From positions 89,564-153,563 of the forward strand of contig NZ_JAIUHG010000015.1 in the NCBI RefSeq assembly GCF_020164955.1: DNA of 64,000 nucleotides, read 5' to 3'. The position numbers were made by a program, and so were the translations under genes. Below the pieces are notes generated by a model, which was not told where the DNA came from, did no database searches, and worked only from the letters and a program-made list of their open reading frames with translations. This stretch comes from Mesorhizobium sp. CA8 (GTDB lineage Bacteria; Pseudomonadota; Alphaproteobacteria; Rhizobiales; Rhizobiaceae). Positions 16,781 through 29,712 of the stretch are shown in pieces; the stretch's first letter is position 1, and each line of letters opens with the position of its first letter.

Positions 16781-16955
16781 TTCCCCCGGCCCAGCCAGGA
16801 TCCGCAAAAGGCGGCTTGCTCTTTCAGGCGACCGACGATAAAAGACGGGTCTTCCTTCCCGTCATGCGCCGCCCCTTTCACTCGCTTTCGGCCGCGCCCG
16901 GCATTTGTCGTATTCAGCCGATTTTTCTCCCCAAAGCCTACCCAGAGTCTATCTA

Positions 16956-18221
<1,266 letters not shown>

Positions 18222-18229
18222 TTGGGCGG

Positions 18230-18336
18230 CCCTTCCCCCCTTGTGGGGGATGGTGTCGCCGAAGGCGACGGATGAGGGGTGCTCCAGGGAAAGCCAGCGT
18301 CTCACTCCGCTGGAACACCCCTCATCCGTCTCGGCG

Positions 18337-18348
<12 letters not shown>
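18230..18348. repeat. Dispersed repeat, family A, overlapping the end of the DUF255 gene
   Basis: CCCCCCTTGTGGGGGA, a GTCGCCGAAGGCGAC hairpin, GGATGAGGGGTG, then a TTCCAGGGAA..TCTCACTCCGCTGGAA unit and the inverted ACCCCTCATCCG arm. The latter unit is also found at 42537-42585. Its far end reaches into the last codons of the DUF255 gene, whose stop is at 18337-18339. Confidence 0.7.
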
Positions 18349-20352
<2,004 letters not shown>

Positions 20353-20462
20353 GATGGGGAGCTCCGCGTTCGGGTTTTGATGCGGCAAAGGCTAAAAGTG
20401 CGAAGCGGTTTCGGCCGCATCATGCTCTACCTTTAATCTAGGCGGTTCGGCAGGTCCGGCAA

Positions 20463-21782
20463 ATGATTTCGCCAATGGTTTCGAAGGATTCGATCGTAGC
20501 TCTATCCAGCGGCCGCTTGCCTGCCGGGATAGCCGTCATCCGTATTTCCGGCCCCAAGACTCGATTCGTGGTCGAAACGATCGCGGGGCCTGTTAAGGAT
20601 CGGTTTACCAACTTGCGGACGCTCAGGGCGTCCGATGGCTCCACGATCGACCACGGCCTCGTTCTGTTCTTCCCAGGACCCGGTAGCTTTACTGGCGAGG
20701 ACGTCGCCGAATTCCAGGTCCATGGCAGCCGCGCCGTCGCGGCCAAGATGCTGGAGACGATCACCGGCTTCGAGGGCGTCAGGCACGCCGAGCCGGGCGA
20801 ATTCACCCGGCGCGCCTTTCTCAACGGCAGGCTGGATTTGGTGGAGACGGAGGCATTGGCCGATCTGGTCAATGCCGAGACGGAGGCGCAACGCCGCTTC
20901 GCCCTGCGCAATGCCGAAGGCGTGCAGAGCGAACTCTACTCGAACTGGCGCCGCCGGCTGATCCATGCGCGAGCCATGATCGAAGCGGAGATCGATTTCG
21001 CCGACGAGGAGGATGTGCCAGGCTCCGTTTCGGATGCGGTCTGGTCAGACGTGTCGGCAATGATTGGAGAAATCGAGCGTCATATCGAAGGGTTCAAGGC
21101 CGCAGAGATCATTCGCGACGGTTTCGAAGTCGTGATCCTCGGCGCCCCGAATGCCGGCAAGTCCAGCCTGTTCAACGCCTTGGCGCGGCGGGAGGCGGCG
21201 ATCGTCACCGACGAGCCGGGCACGACGCGCGATCTACTCGAGGTCGTAATGGACCTCAATGGGCTGAAGGTGCGGCTTGTCGATACGGCCGGGCTGCGGG
21301 AGGCTGCGAACAAGGTCGAGTCGATCGGCATCGAAAGAGCGCGGGCCAAGGCTGATGTGGCGGATCTCGTTCTGCTGCTGGAGGACATGGCAGAGCCGGC
21401 GCCTCTTAGGGGTATCCCAGATGGGGCTCCGTTGCTGAGGATCGGGACGAAGTCGGATATCGCCGAGATCGGCAGTGGTGCCTACGATTTGGTGATTTCT
21501 TCCAAGGACGGCAGCGGTCTGGACCGCCTCCTGAACGAGATCGGAGCCCGCGCCGCCGCCGCGGTTGGCGAGGCGGGCGACGTCATGCCATCCAGGCTGC
21601 GTCATGTAGAGTTGCTCAAAGAGGCATTGCATTTCCTGCGGGCGGCGCTGTCGGGCCAAAGCCAGGAGCTGCGCGCCGAGGAACTGCGGCTGGCGGCCGA
21701 GCGCCTTGGGCGAATCATCGGTGCGGTCGATGTCGAAGATTTGCTCGACGTCATCTTTTCGCAGTTCTGCATCGGCAAGTGA
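20463..21782 (+). CDS. mnmE: tRNA uridine-5-carboxymethylaminomethyl modification GTPase MnmE
   Basis: Works with MnmG to install cmnm5 or nm5 at wobble U34 of tRNAs. The 439-aa protein has the N-terminal folate-binding TrmE domain (SGRLPAGIAVIRISGP), the G domain with GAPNAGKSS (227-235) and DTAGLR (274-279), and the C-terminal FCIGK with the essential Cys436. ATG 20475 is an alternative start. It is divergent from the DUF255 gene and followed by three parS-type sites. Confidence 0.96.
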   Translation: MISPMVSKDSIVALSSGRLPAGIAVIRISGPKTRFVVETIAGPVKDRFTNLRTLRASDGSTIDHGLVLFFPGPGSFTGEDVAEFQVHGSRAVAAKMLETITGFEGVRHAEPGEFTRRAFLNGRLDLVETEALADLVNAETEAQRRFALRNAEGVQSELYSNWRRRLIHARAMIEAEIDFADEEDVPGSVSDAVWSDVSAMIGEIERHIEGFKAAEIIRDGFEVVILGAPNAGKSSLFNALARREAAIVTDEPGTTRDLLEVVMDLNGLKVRLVDTAGLREAANKVESIGIERARAKADVADLVLLLEDMAEPAPLRGIPDGAPLLRIGTKSDIAEIGSGAYDLVISSKDGSGLDRLLNEIGARAAAAVGEAGDVMPSRLRHVELLKEALHFLRAALSGQSQELRAEELRLAAERLGRIIGAVDVEDLLDVIFSQFCIGK

Positions 21783-21795
21783 TTCACGTGAAACA
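21780..21795. promoter_or_regulatory. parS site 1
   Basis: TGATTCACGTGAAACA, 15 of 16 matches to TGTTTCACGTGAAACA. Its first bases overlap the mnmE stop codon. Confidence 0.85.
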
Positions 21796-21817
21796 CTGGC
21801 GCGCCCCTGCCCGGCAG

Positions 21818-21833
21818 TGACTCACGTGAAACA
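21818..21833. promoter_or_regulatory. parS site 2
   Basis: TGACTCACGTGAAACA, 14 of 16 matches to the parS palindrome, 38 bp centre-to-centre from site 1. Confidence 0.75.
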
Positions 21834-21855
21834 CTGATGCGATTTACCGGATCGA

Positions 21856-21871
21856 TGTTTCACGTGAAACG
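21856..21871. promoter_or_regulatory. parS site 3
   Basis: TGTTTCACGTGAAACG, 15 of 16 matches, again 38 bp centre-to-centre from site 2. It lies 70 bp before the mnmG start and could also influence mnmG-rsmG-parAB transcription when ParB spreads. Confidence 0.88.
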
Positions 21872-21941
21872 CCTTCGTCCTTGACAGCAGGTGACAGCGG
21901 GGACATGTGTCGGGCAATCTCTGAAAGCGGATTGTTGGAAA

Positions 21942-23816
21942 ATGACCGATCACTATGATGTGGTGGTGGTGGGCGGCGGCCATGCCGGATGCGAGGCGGC
22001 GAGTGCTGCCGCGCGCGCCGGCGCCAGGACCGCGCTGGTGACGCTGCGCTTCGAGACAATCGGCGTCATGTCCTGCAATCCGGCGATCGGCGGTCTCGGC
22101 AAGGGACATCTCGTGCGTGAGATCGATGCCATGGACGGGCTGATGGGGCGCATCGCCGACGCCGCCGGCATTCAGTTCCGCCTGCTCAACCGCCGCAAGG
22201 GCCCCGCGGTCCGTGGTCCGCGCACCCAGGCCGACCGCAAGCTCTATCGGCTTGCCATGCAGGCCGCGATCAGCGAACAGGCCAATCTCGATGTGGTCGA
22301 GGGCGAAGTCCTTGACCTCGAGATCGAAGACGGTCGCGTCGCGGCGGTGCTGGTTTCGGGCGACCGGCGGCTGGCCTGCGGCGCGGTCGTGCTGACCACC
22401 GGCACCTTCCTGCGCGGGCTGATCCATATCGGCGAGAAGAAGATCGTCGCCGGCCGGATGAACGAGCAGGCGAGCCACGGGCTGTCGGCCACCATGGCGC
22501 GCGCGCGCTTCAAGCTCGGGCGCCTGAAGACCGGAACCCCCCCTCGCCTCGACGGCCGCACCATCGACTGGGCCTCGCTGGAAAGCCAGGCCGCGGACGA
22601 GGATCCGGTGCCGTTCTCACTGATGACGGACGCAATCGCCAATCCGCAGATCCATTGCGGCATTACCCGTACCATGCCGGCGACGCATGAGCTGATCCGC
22701 GCCAATCTCGGCCGCTCGGCGATGTATTCTGGTACGATCGAAGGCGTCGGGCCGCGCTACTGCCCGTCGATCGAGGACAAGATCGTCAAGTTCGGCGACC
22801 GCGAAGGCCATCAGATTTTCCTCGAGCCGGAAGGCCTCGACGACGACACCGTCTACCCGAACGGCATCTCGACCTCGCTGCCCGAAGATGTGCAACGCGA
22901 GATCCTGAAGACCATTCCCGGGCTGGAAAAGGCAACCATGCTGCAGCCGGGCTACGCGATCGAATATGACCATGTCGATCCGCGCGAGCTGAAGACGACG
23001 CTGGAGACGAAGCGGGTCGCCGGCCTTTTCCTGGCCGGGCAGATCAACGGCACGACCGGTTATGAAGAGGCCGGCGCGCAAGGGTTGCTTGCCGGCATCA
23101 ACGCGGCGCGGACGGCATCTGGCGATGAGGCGGTCGTGCTCAGCCGCACCGAGGCCTATATCGGCGTGATGGTCGATGACCTGACCAGCCGCGGTATCGC
23201 CGAGCCCTATCGCATGTTCACCTCGCGCGCCGAGTTCAGGCTTTCCCTGCGGGCCGACAATGCCGACGAGCGGCTGACGCCGCTGGCGGAAAAGCTTGGC
23301 ATCGCGTCGTCGGAACGGCTGCAGCGTTTCGGCGGGATGGCGCAGAAGCTCGACGAGGCGCGGGCCTTGGCCAAGTCGGCTACCTGGACGCCTAACGAGG
23401 CGGCGCGGCATGGGCTTGAGATCAACAAAGACGGCGTGCGTCGCTCGGCTTACGAGCTTCTGGCGCATCCGGGCGTCGGCATGGCCTGGCTCAGTCGCGT
23501 CGAGCCGCGCTTTGCAAATCTCGACGCCAAGACCGCCGAGCGGCTCGAAACCGAAGCGAAATATTCGGTTTACCTCGATCGCCAGAAGACCGATGTCGCG
23601 CAGATCAGGCACGAGGAATCGCGGCTTATCCCGGAGGCGATCGACTTTTCTGAGGTGCCGGGCCTGTCGAACGAGCTGAAGCAGAAGATGAAGACGCGCC
23701 AGCCGCGTTCGATTGCCGATGCGCAGCGCATGGAAGGCATGACGCCGGCGGCGCTTGCCATCATTGTCGCACATGTCCGCAATGCCGAGCTAGCCGCGCG
23801 AAGGTCTGTGGCGTGA
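21942..23816 (+). CDS. mnmG: tRNA uridine-5-carboxymethylaminomethyl modification enzyme MnmG (GidA)
   Basis: FAD-dependent partner of MnmE for tRNA wobble-U modification. At 624 aa it has the family length. The N-terminus has the FAD-binding VVVVGGGHAGCEAA, then the SCNPAIGGLGKGHLV motif with its Cys, the GTPPRLDGRTID segment, and the ARNVxGLFLAGQINGTTGYEEA-type motif. I chose ATG 21942 (MTDHYDVVVVGGG); the frame is open 17 codons further upstream. The stop overlaps rsmG by four bases. Confidence 0.96.
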   Translation: MTDHYDVVVVGGGHAGCEAASAAARAGARTALVTLRFETIGVMSCNPAIGGLGKGHLVREIDAMDGLMGRIADAAGIQFRLLNRRKGPAVRGPRTQADRKLYRLAMQAAISEQANLDVVEGEVLDLEIEDGRVAAVLVSGDRRLACGAVVLTTGTFLRGLIHIGEKKIVAGRMNEQASHGLSATMARARFKLGRLKTGTPPRLDGRTIDWASLESQAADEDPVPFSLMTDAIANPQIHCGITRTMPATHELIRANLGRSAMYSGTIEGVGPRYCPSIEDKIVKFGDREGHQIFLEPEGLDDDTVYPNGISTSLPEDVQREILKTIPGLEKATMLQPGYAIEYDHVDPRELKTTLETKRVAGLFLAGQINGTTGYEEAGAQGLLAGINAARTASGDEAVVLSRTEAYIGVMVDDLTSRGIAEPYRMFTSRAEFRLSLRADNADERLTPLAEKLGIASSERLQRFGGMAQKLDEARALAKSATWTPNEAARHGLEINKDGVRRSAYELLAHPGVGMAWLSRVEPRFANLDAKTAERLETEAKYSVYLDRQKTDVAQIRHEESRLIPEAIDFSEVPGLSNELKQKMKTRQPRSIADAQRMEGMTPAALAIIVAHVRNAELAARRSVA

Positions 23817-24454
23817 GTTCGGATGCCTGGGCGGACCTGCAGAAAGCAGCGGGACCGGTTTCACGTGAAACATTCGGGCGCCTGCAGGCCTTCGAGCAGC
23901 TGTTCCTGAAATGGAACCGCAGCATCAATCTGGCGGCGCCGTCGACGCTGGACGATGTCTGGCGCCGGCATATCCTGGACAGCGCCCAGCTCGCGCGAAT
24001 CGCGCCCGCCGCGACACGCTGGGTCGACCTCGGCTCGGGCGGCGGGTTTCCCGGATTGGTGCTTGGCTTCCTTCTGGCCGAGCGTCCCGGCGCCTCGATC
24101 GATCTGGTCGAAAGCAACCGCAAGAAAGCGTCGTTCCTGCAGTCGGTCATTGGCCAGTTCAACCTTCCTGCACGCGTTCTGGCCAAGCGTATTGGCGACA
24201 GCTATGCGCTTGTTTCCGCGCCGGAAATCGTCACGGCGCGGGCGCTGGCCGCGCTTCCGGATCTGCTCAATCTGGCAGCGCCTTGGCTCACCAAAGGAGC
24301 GCGCGCGCTGTTCCACAAAGGCCGGGATTACCGGGCCGAAGTGGAAGAAAGCACTCACCGCTGGGCCTTCGATCTGGTAGAACATTCGAGTATGACCGAC
24401 CCACTCGGTGTCATCCTCGAAATCACTGACTTGCGCCCGGCGAAACAGCAATGA
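23813..24454 (+). CDS. rsmG: 16S rRNA (guanine527-N7)-methyltransferase RsmG (GidB)
   Basis: SAM-dependent methyltransferase for G527 of 16S rRNA. The 213-aa protein has the SAM motif WVDLGSGGGFPGLVLG (about residues 71-86) and WNRSINLAAPSTLDDVWRRHILDS. It starts at GTG 23813 overlapping mnmG, and its stop overlaps parA. A parS palindrome is embedded in codons 15-20 and reads as VSRET in the protein, so the site is kept within a coding region. Confidence 0.95.
   Translation: MSSDAWADLQKAAGPVSRETFGRLQAFEQLFLKWNRSINLAAPSTLDDVWRRHILDSAQLARIAPAATRWVDLGSGGGFPGLVLGFLLAERPGASIDLVESNRKKASFLQSVIGQFNLPARVLAKRIGDSYALVSAPEIVTARALAALPDLLNLAAPWLTKGARALFHKGRDYRAEVEESTHRWAFDLVEHSSMTDPLGVILEITDLRPAKQQ
23857..23872. 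promoter_or_regulatory. parS site 4, inside rsmG
   Basis: GGTTTCACGTGAAACA, 15 of 16 matches to the parS palindrome, located inside the rsmG coding sequence 2 kb from site 3 and 0.6 kb upstream of parA. Confidence 0.87.
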
Positions 24455-25269
24455 ATTACTGGCATAAGCCCATGAGCACAGCACCGCGTATCATCACCGT
24501 CGCCAACCAGAAAGGCGGCGTCGGCAAGACGACGACTGCCATCAATCTGGCCACGGCGCTGGCAGCGATCGGCGAGCGCGTGCTGATCGTCGATCTCGAT
24601 CCGCAGGGCAATGCCAGCACGGGGCTCGGCATCGACCGCAAGGACCGCACGGTTTCTTCCTATGATGTGCTGACCGGCGAGCTCGAGCTGGAGGCGGCTG
24701 CCGTGCCGACGGCGGTGCCGGGCCTGTCCATCGTGCCCTCGACACTCGACCTGCTCGGCATCGAGATGGAGATCGCCTCGGCCCCTGACCGCGTGCTCAG
24801 GCTGCGCAATGCGCTGCGCGCTGCGGCCGAACGCTCGGCGCCGTTCGGCTACGTGCTCATCGACTGCCCGCCCTCGCTCAATCTCTTGACTTTGAATTCA
24901 ATGGCGGCAGCCGATTCCGTTCTCGTGCCGCTGCAATGCGAATTCTTCGCGCTGGAAGGTCTCAGCCAGTTGCTGGAGACGGTCGAGCAGGTGCGCCATA
25001 CGATCAATCCGGACCTCACGATCCAGGGCATCGTGCTCACCATGTATGACGGGCGCAACAACCTCGCCAACCAGGTGGTGCAGGATGTGCGCACCCATAT
25101 GGGCGACAAGGTGTATGAGACGATCATTCCGCGCAATGTGCGCGTTTCCGAAGCGCCGTCCTACGGCAAGCCGGCGATCCTCTACGATCTGAAATGCTCG
25201 GGCAGCCAGGCCTATCTGCAGCTCGCCTCCGAGGTGATCCGCCGCGAGCGCAAGCTGCGCGCGGCCTGA
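24451..25269 (+). CDS. parA: Chromosome partitioning ATPase ParA
   Basis: Walker-type ATPase that moves ParB-parS complexes so that newly copied origins separate. The 272-aa protein has the deviant Walker A KGGVGKTT (21-28), the LIVDLDPQGNASTGLG A' motif and the VLIDCPPSLNLLTLNS region. It lacks an N-terminal HTH extension, as expected for a chromosomal (type Ib-like) ParA. ATG 24451 overlaps the rsmG stop; ATG 24472 (MSTAPRIITVANQKGG) is an equally plausible start. Followed after 62 bases by parB. Confidence 0.96.
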   Translation: MNYWHKPMSTAPRIITVANQKGGVGKTTTAINLATALAAIGERVLIVDLDPQGNASTGLGIDRKDRTVSSYDVLTGELELEAAAVPTAVPGLSIVPSTLDLLGIEMEIASAPDRVLRLRNALRAAAERSAPFGYVLIDCPPSLNLLTLNSMAAADSVLVPLQCEFFALEGLSQLLETVEQVRHTINPDLTIQGIVLTMYDGRNNLANQVVQDVRTHMGDKVYETIIPRNVRVSEAPSYGKPAILYDLKCSGSQAYLQLASEVIRRERKLRAA

Positions 25270-25331
25270 AGGCTCGCCCTGCGGTCTTGGTTAATCCGCC
25301 GATTCGATTCCGAAACGATCTGGACACTGTA

Positions 25332-26228
<897 letters not shown>

Positions 26229-26308
26229 GCGGCTGCCGCGTAACGATATTCGCCGGCATCTGAGGTTTTGGCTTAAGGCTGCATACGCCTGATATATTGG
26301 TGATAGAC

Positions 26309-26339
26309 AGGGCTGGCGCTTTTTGCCGGCCCTTTTTTT
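26309..26339 (+). terminator. Rho-independent terminator after parB
   Basis: A 9-bp stem (AGGGCTGGC / GCCGGCCCT, one G-T pair) with a 7-base loop, followed by seven T residues, 80 bases after the parB stop. Confidence 0.85.
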
Positions 26340-26372
26340 GGCGGCGGTGGCTGCGAAGGCGGCGGAGGCGGC

Positions 26373-26695
26373 TAATCTCCTCGCCTTGTGGGGAGATGCC
26401 CGGCAGGGCAGAGGGGGCGCGACGGAACGCTCTACATCTCCTGAAGCGAGCCAAGGACGAGCGGCGCAGACATTAAGGTGACTGGCGTGACTGATCAGGC
26501 CGAGGCTTGATTGCCACGTGGTTCCCCCAATCCGTCCCTGCTTCGCAGCGCCACCTTTCCCCCCTCCGGAGGGAAAGGAAGGGAGCGTTCCTGGACAGGC
26601 GTTGACGGTAAAAAGGCTTGGCGCCTTCCTCTACCCGTCGGTCGGGGAGAGGTGGCTCGGCGAAGCCGAGACGGAGTGTGGGGTCGACCAGCGCA
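26373..26695. repeat. Dispersed repeats, family A, two units
   Basis: Unit one (26373-26430): AATCTCCTCGCCTTGTGGGG, AGATGCCCGGCAGGGCAGAGGGGG type. Unit two (26516-26695) has inverted arms CCACCTTTCCCCCCTCCGG and GGGGAGAGGTGGCTCGGCGA around a short spacer. Non-coding. Confidence 0.65.
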
Positions 26696-27084
26696 GCATA
26701 AGACAATACATGCGCCAAGCTCCCACGTCGCCCAAAACCAGCGGCTTGGAAATGTGCGCATGCCGTAGCGAAAAAGGGGAGATCAGCCGGCATCGCGGTT
26801 TTCGCCAATCACAGGCGGCGACCGACGCTACATTGCGGCCGCGGCTCTTTATCCGGCCGCGCTTGATCGTTGCCTGGACGAGAAGGTGTTGGATTCAGCG
26901 CCGGCGCCCTCCGCTTGACAGCCTAGGGCAACGGCGTACCTTGTATTAGTCCAAACTAAATCATGCCCTGGCGTGCCGATCAGTCGCGATGAGGGCTATC
27001 TGCCGTTCCGATCGTGTTCGTGGAAACGGCACCGCCCCGCCGAAGCGATGTGCCCGACGCGCCTGACGCAAACGGGAGGTGGAA

Positions 27085-27711
27085 ATGGCGGTCAGTTGGC
27101 GATTGTCCGGAAATTATTTCGAGAACTGCAGCTGCGATGTCGTGTGTCCGTGCCTGCTGTCCACCAAGGCGCAGCTGACATCGAAGCCGACGAAAGGCGT
27201 TTGCGACGTCGCTCTGGTCTTTCATATCGACAAGGGCAATTACGGCGACGTCCAATTGGATGGGCTCAACGTCGCGATGGTTGCGCACACGCCGGGTCCC
27301 ATGGCGGACGGCAATTGGACGGCCGCCGCCTATATCGACGAACGCGCGAATGACAGGCAAACAGAAGCGCTGGGCGCCATCTTCACCGGTGCGGCCGGTG
27401 GGCCGATGGCTGCTTTGGCGCCGATGATCAGCACCAACCTCGGAGCCAAGAAGGTGCCGATCACATACCAGGTCGACGGCAAGAAGCGGTCGGTGGAGAT
27501 TGCCGGCGTGATGCAGCTCGCGGTCGAACCGCTGCCGACAATGCGTGAGGATGGCGAGATGTGGGTGGCCTCCGGCCATCCCGTCAATCCTGACTGGCTC
27601 GGTCTGGCAATGGGGATGGAAGGCAATACTTTCAGCGATCATGGCATGAGTTGGGACAACTCCCGCCGGAACGGACACTACGCCCCGATCAACTGGTCCG
27701 GCCAGCAGTAG
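27085..27711 (+). CDS. DUF1326 domain-containing protein
   Basis: A 208-aa soluble protein with no signal peptide. The N-terminus carries a dense cysteine motif, NCSCDVVCPC (Cys15, 17, 21, 23), which resembles a metal or redox site; the rest is the DUF1326 beta-rich body ending in GMSWDNSRRNGHYAPINWSG. ATG 27085 has GGAGG 5 bases upstream; a GTG at 27079 overlaps that ribosome-binding site. It is followed after 34 bases by a DUF2182 membrane protein, a pairing I have seen as a conserved unit. Function unknown. Confidence 0.85.
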   Translation: MAVSWRLSGNYFENCSCDVVCPCLLSTKAQLTSKPTKGVCDVALVFHIDKGNYGDVQLDGLNVAMVAHTPGPMADGNWTAAAYIDERANDRQTEALGAIFTGAAGGPMAALAPMISTNLGAKKVPITYQVDGKKRSVEIAGVMQLAVEPLPTMREDGEMWVASGHPVNPDWLGLAMGMEGNTFSDHGMSWDNSRRNGHYAPINWSGQQ

Positions 27712-27745
27712 TTCTTGCTGCGCATAGTCGGGACGAGCATCGCCG

Positions 27746-28531
27746 ATGCTGACGTTGCAGCGAAACATTGTCCTCGCGCTGCTGATCGCAGCCGCAGCGG
27801 CGGCGTGGGCCGTGCTTGTCCGGCAGCAGACGGGCATGGACGCGGGCATGCGCATGGACATGTACTCACCCACCATGGGCATGACGGCCGCGCTCTTTGT
27901 TGCCGTCTGGTTGATCATGATGATTGCCATGATGTTTCCGGCGGCCGCGCCAATGATCCTGACCTTTCACCAGGTCCAGAGCGGCAAACGGGGGCGCGGC
28001 CAGGCGTTTGTCTCGACCTGGGTGTTCGTGGCCGGGTACATGCTGGTTTGGGCGTCGACGGGCGTTCTCGCCTTTGCCGGCGCGGCGGGCGCGGAGATGC
28101 TTGCTGCGCATGCGGGATTGGCCGCAGCGACAGCCGCGCGCATCGGCGGCGCGTTGCTGATGGTGGCGGGCGCCTATCAACTCTCCCCGTTGAAAGATCT
28201 GTGCCTCGCCAAATGCCGCTCGCCGATCGGTTTCATCCTGACCTCATGGCGCGATGGGCGCTGGGGGGCGGTGCGCATGGGCCTGCAGCATGGGCTCTTT
28301 TGCCTGGGCTGTTGCTGGCTGTTGTTTCTCGCCCTGTTTCCGCTCGGGATCATGAACGTCGCTGCAATGGCTGTGGTCACGCTGCTGGTCTTTGCGGAGA
28401 AGACGCTCCCGTATGGAGAGCGGATAGCGAAGGTGTCGGGCGTCGCCCTGCTTCTTTACGGCGCGGCGGTGCTGGTCTTTCCGCAGGCGCTGCCAACCTT
28501 CCAGCCGGTGGACACGATGACGATGAACTGA
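27746..28531 (+). CDS. DUF2182 predicted metal-binding integral membrane protein
   Basis: A 261-aa inner-membrane protein with about six to seven hydrophobic helices. After the first helix comes a Met-rich stretch (Met31, 35, 37, 39, 44, 46). Two cysteine motifs follow, CLAKC (153-157) and FCLGCC (186-190) beside His182. Such motifs suggest a soft metal such as copper, but this is inference. It is in an operon with the Cys-rich DUF1326 protein. Transport direction and substrate are unknown. Confidence 0.85.
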   Translation: MLTLQRNIVLALLIAAAAAAWAVLVRQQTGMDAGMRMDMYSPTMGMTAALFVAVWLIMMIAMMFPAAAPMILTFHQVQSGKRGRGQAFVSTWVFVAGYMLVWASTGVLAFAGAAGAEMLAAHAGLAAATAARIGGALLMVAGAYQLSPLKDLCLAKCRSPIGFILTSWRDGRWGAVRMGLQHGLFCLGCCWLLFLALFPLGIMNVAAMAVVTLLVFAEKTLPYGERIAKVSGVALLLYGAAVLVFPQALPTFQPVDTMTMN

Positions 28532-28613
28532 TCGGAGGCGACCCTCGGACGAAAGGATCGCCGCGCACGGATCGCCAGCGTTATCGCTCGTGCCGGAACG
28601 CGTTGACGCCTCA

Positions 28614-28680
28614 CGCGAGGCCCCCTCTGTCGCCTGCGGCGACATCTCCCCCTCAAGGGGGGAGATCAGCCGCGTTGCCC
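28614..28680. repeat. Dispersed repeat, family A, overlapping the holA stop
   Basis: CCCCCTCTGTCGCC-TGCGGCGACATCTCCCCCTC-AAGGGGGGAGATCAGC. The holA stop codon (28666-28668) is formed by the TCA of this repeat. Confidence 0.7.
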
Positions 28681-29712
28681 CAGCCTCGCGCTTTCGATGG
28701 CGATGCCGAGCAGCGCCTGCCGGGCCAGCGCTTCCGACAGATCGGGTCGTTTGCGTGTCTGCAGAACAGCCGTCTGCAGTCGGCCCAGCGCGCGGCCGAG
28801 CGCCTCGCTGTTCCAGCGTTCCAGCGTCTTTTCCACCAGCTTGCGACGCAAGAAGAAGACGGGCGGCCGGGCGCCGGCGACGACCGAGGCGGCATTGCGG
28901 CCGCCGGTCTCCATCTGAGCGCGCATCAGCTGGATCGCCTGCAATTGCCGCATCGCCGAGGACAGCACCAGGAAGGGATGGCCGCCCGATTGGCAGTGGC
29001 GGTTGAAGGCGATGTCGAAGTCGCCGGCCTTGCCGTCCAGCATGGCGTCGACCGCGGCGTCGAAGGAAGCGCCGGAGACATCGCCGGACAGCGCGTTGAC
29101 GTCGTCGACGTCGATTTCCTTGTGGCCGTGCGCATAAAGCACCAGCTTCTCGATCTCGCCGCGCGAGGCAAGCCGATCGCCGCCGAGATTGCGCCGCAGC
29201 GCCTGGCGCGCGTCCAGCGTCATCGACATGCCGGCCTTGCGCAGTTCGTCGTCGATCACCGTATCCAGGTCGCGGGCCTCATCAGCGTAGCAGGGCAAGG
29301 CGATCGCGTTGCCCGCGGCCTCGACGATGGCCCTGAGGCCCGTGCCTTTCTTCAGGTCGCCGGCCTCGATGAGGATGATGGCGTCGCGCGCGGGCTCGGC
29401 GGTCAGCGCCTTGATGTCGTCGGCCAGCGCCTTCTGGCCGCTGGCGTTGCGCACCCAAAGCAGCCGCCGGTCGGAAAACATCGGCACCGTGCGCGCTTCG
29501 TCGAGCAGGCGGCCTTCGTCGCGGTCGACTTCGGCGCCGTCCAGCCTGACGACGGAGAACGGGTCGTCGAGCGGCAGGCCGGTTTTCGCGGCGAAGGTTT
29601 TCGCCCGCTCGGCGACAAGGCCGCGGTCTGGACCGTAAAGCAGGACGATTCCCATGGCCGGATCCGGCCTCGCCAGCCACGAATCGACCTCGTATCCCTT
29701 CTTCTGTGCCAT
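28666..29712 (-). CDS. holA: DNA polymerase III delta subunit
   Basis: Clamp-loader subunit that opens the beta clamp. The 348-aa protein has the HolA-type N-terminal domain (ILLYGPDRGLVAERAKTFAAKTG), the GDLKKGTGLR region, LARRNLGGDRLASRGEIEKLVLYA-type central motif, and a C-terminal collar domain. The stop lies within a dispersed repeat. In related genomes holA commonly follows leuS and lptE; here neither lies upstream within 500 bases, so the local order appears rearranged. Confidence 0.92.
   Translation of the reverse strand: MAQKKGYEVDSWLARPDPAMGIVLLYGPDRGLVAERAKTFAAKTGLPLDDPFSVVRLDGAEVDRDEGRLLDEARTVPMFSDRRLLWVRNASGQKALADDIKALTAEPARDAIILIEAGDLKKGTGLRAIVEAAGNAIALPCYADEARDLDTVIDDELRKAGMSMTLDARQALRRNLGGDRLASRGEIEKLVLYAHGHKEIDVDDVNALSGDVSGASFDAAVDAMLDGKAGDFDIAFNRHCQSGGHPFLVLSSAMRQLQAIQLMRAQMETGGRNAASVVAGARPPVFFLRRKLVEKTLERWNSEALGRALGRLQTAVLQTRKRPDLSEALARQALLGIAIESARLGQRG

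Larger units (their letters stand above)
26229..27084. other. Long gene-free region after parB
   Basis: About 856 bases without a supported gene. It holds the parB terminator (26309-26339), a family A repeat (26373-26430) and a second repeat cluster (about 26516-26695). The remaining 400 bases before the DUF1326 gene show no conserved frame; several overlapping open frames there have no family features. Confidence 0.6.

Noticed and set aside
26518..26949. 143-aa open frame after parB
   Set aside because: Runs through a dispersed repeat, and the product is basic and low in complexity without homology features.
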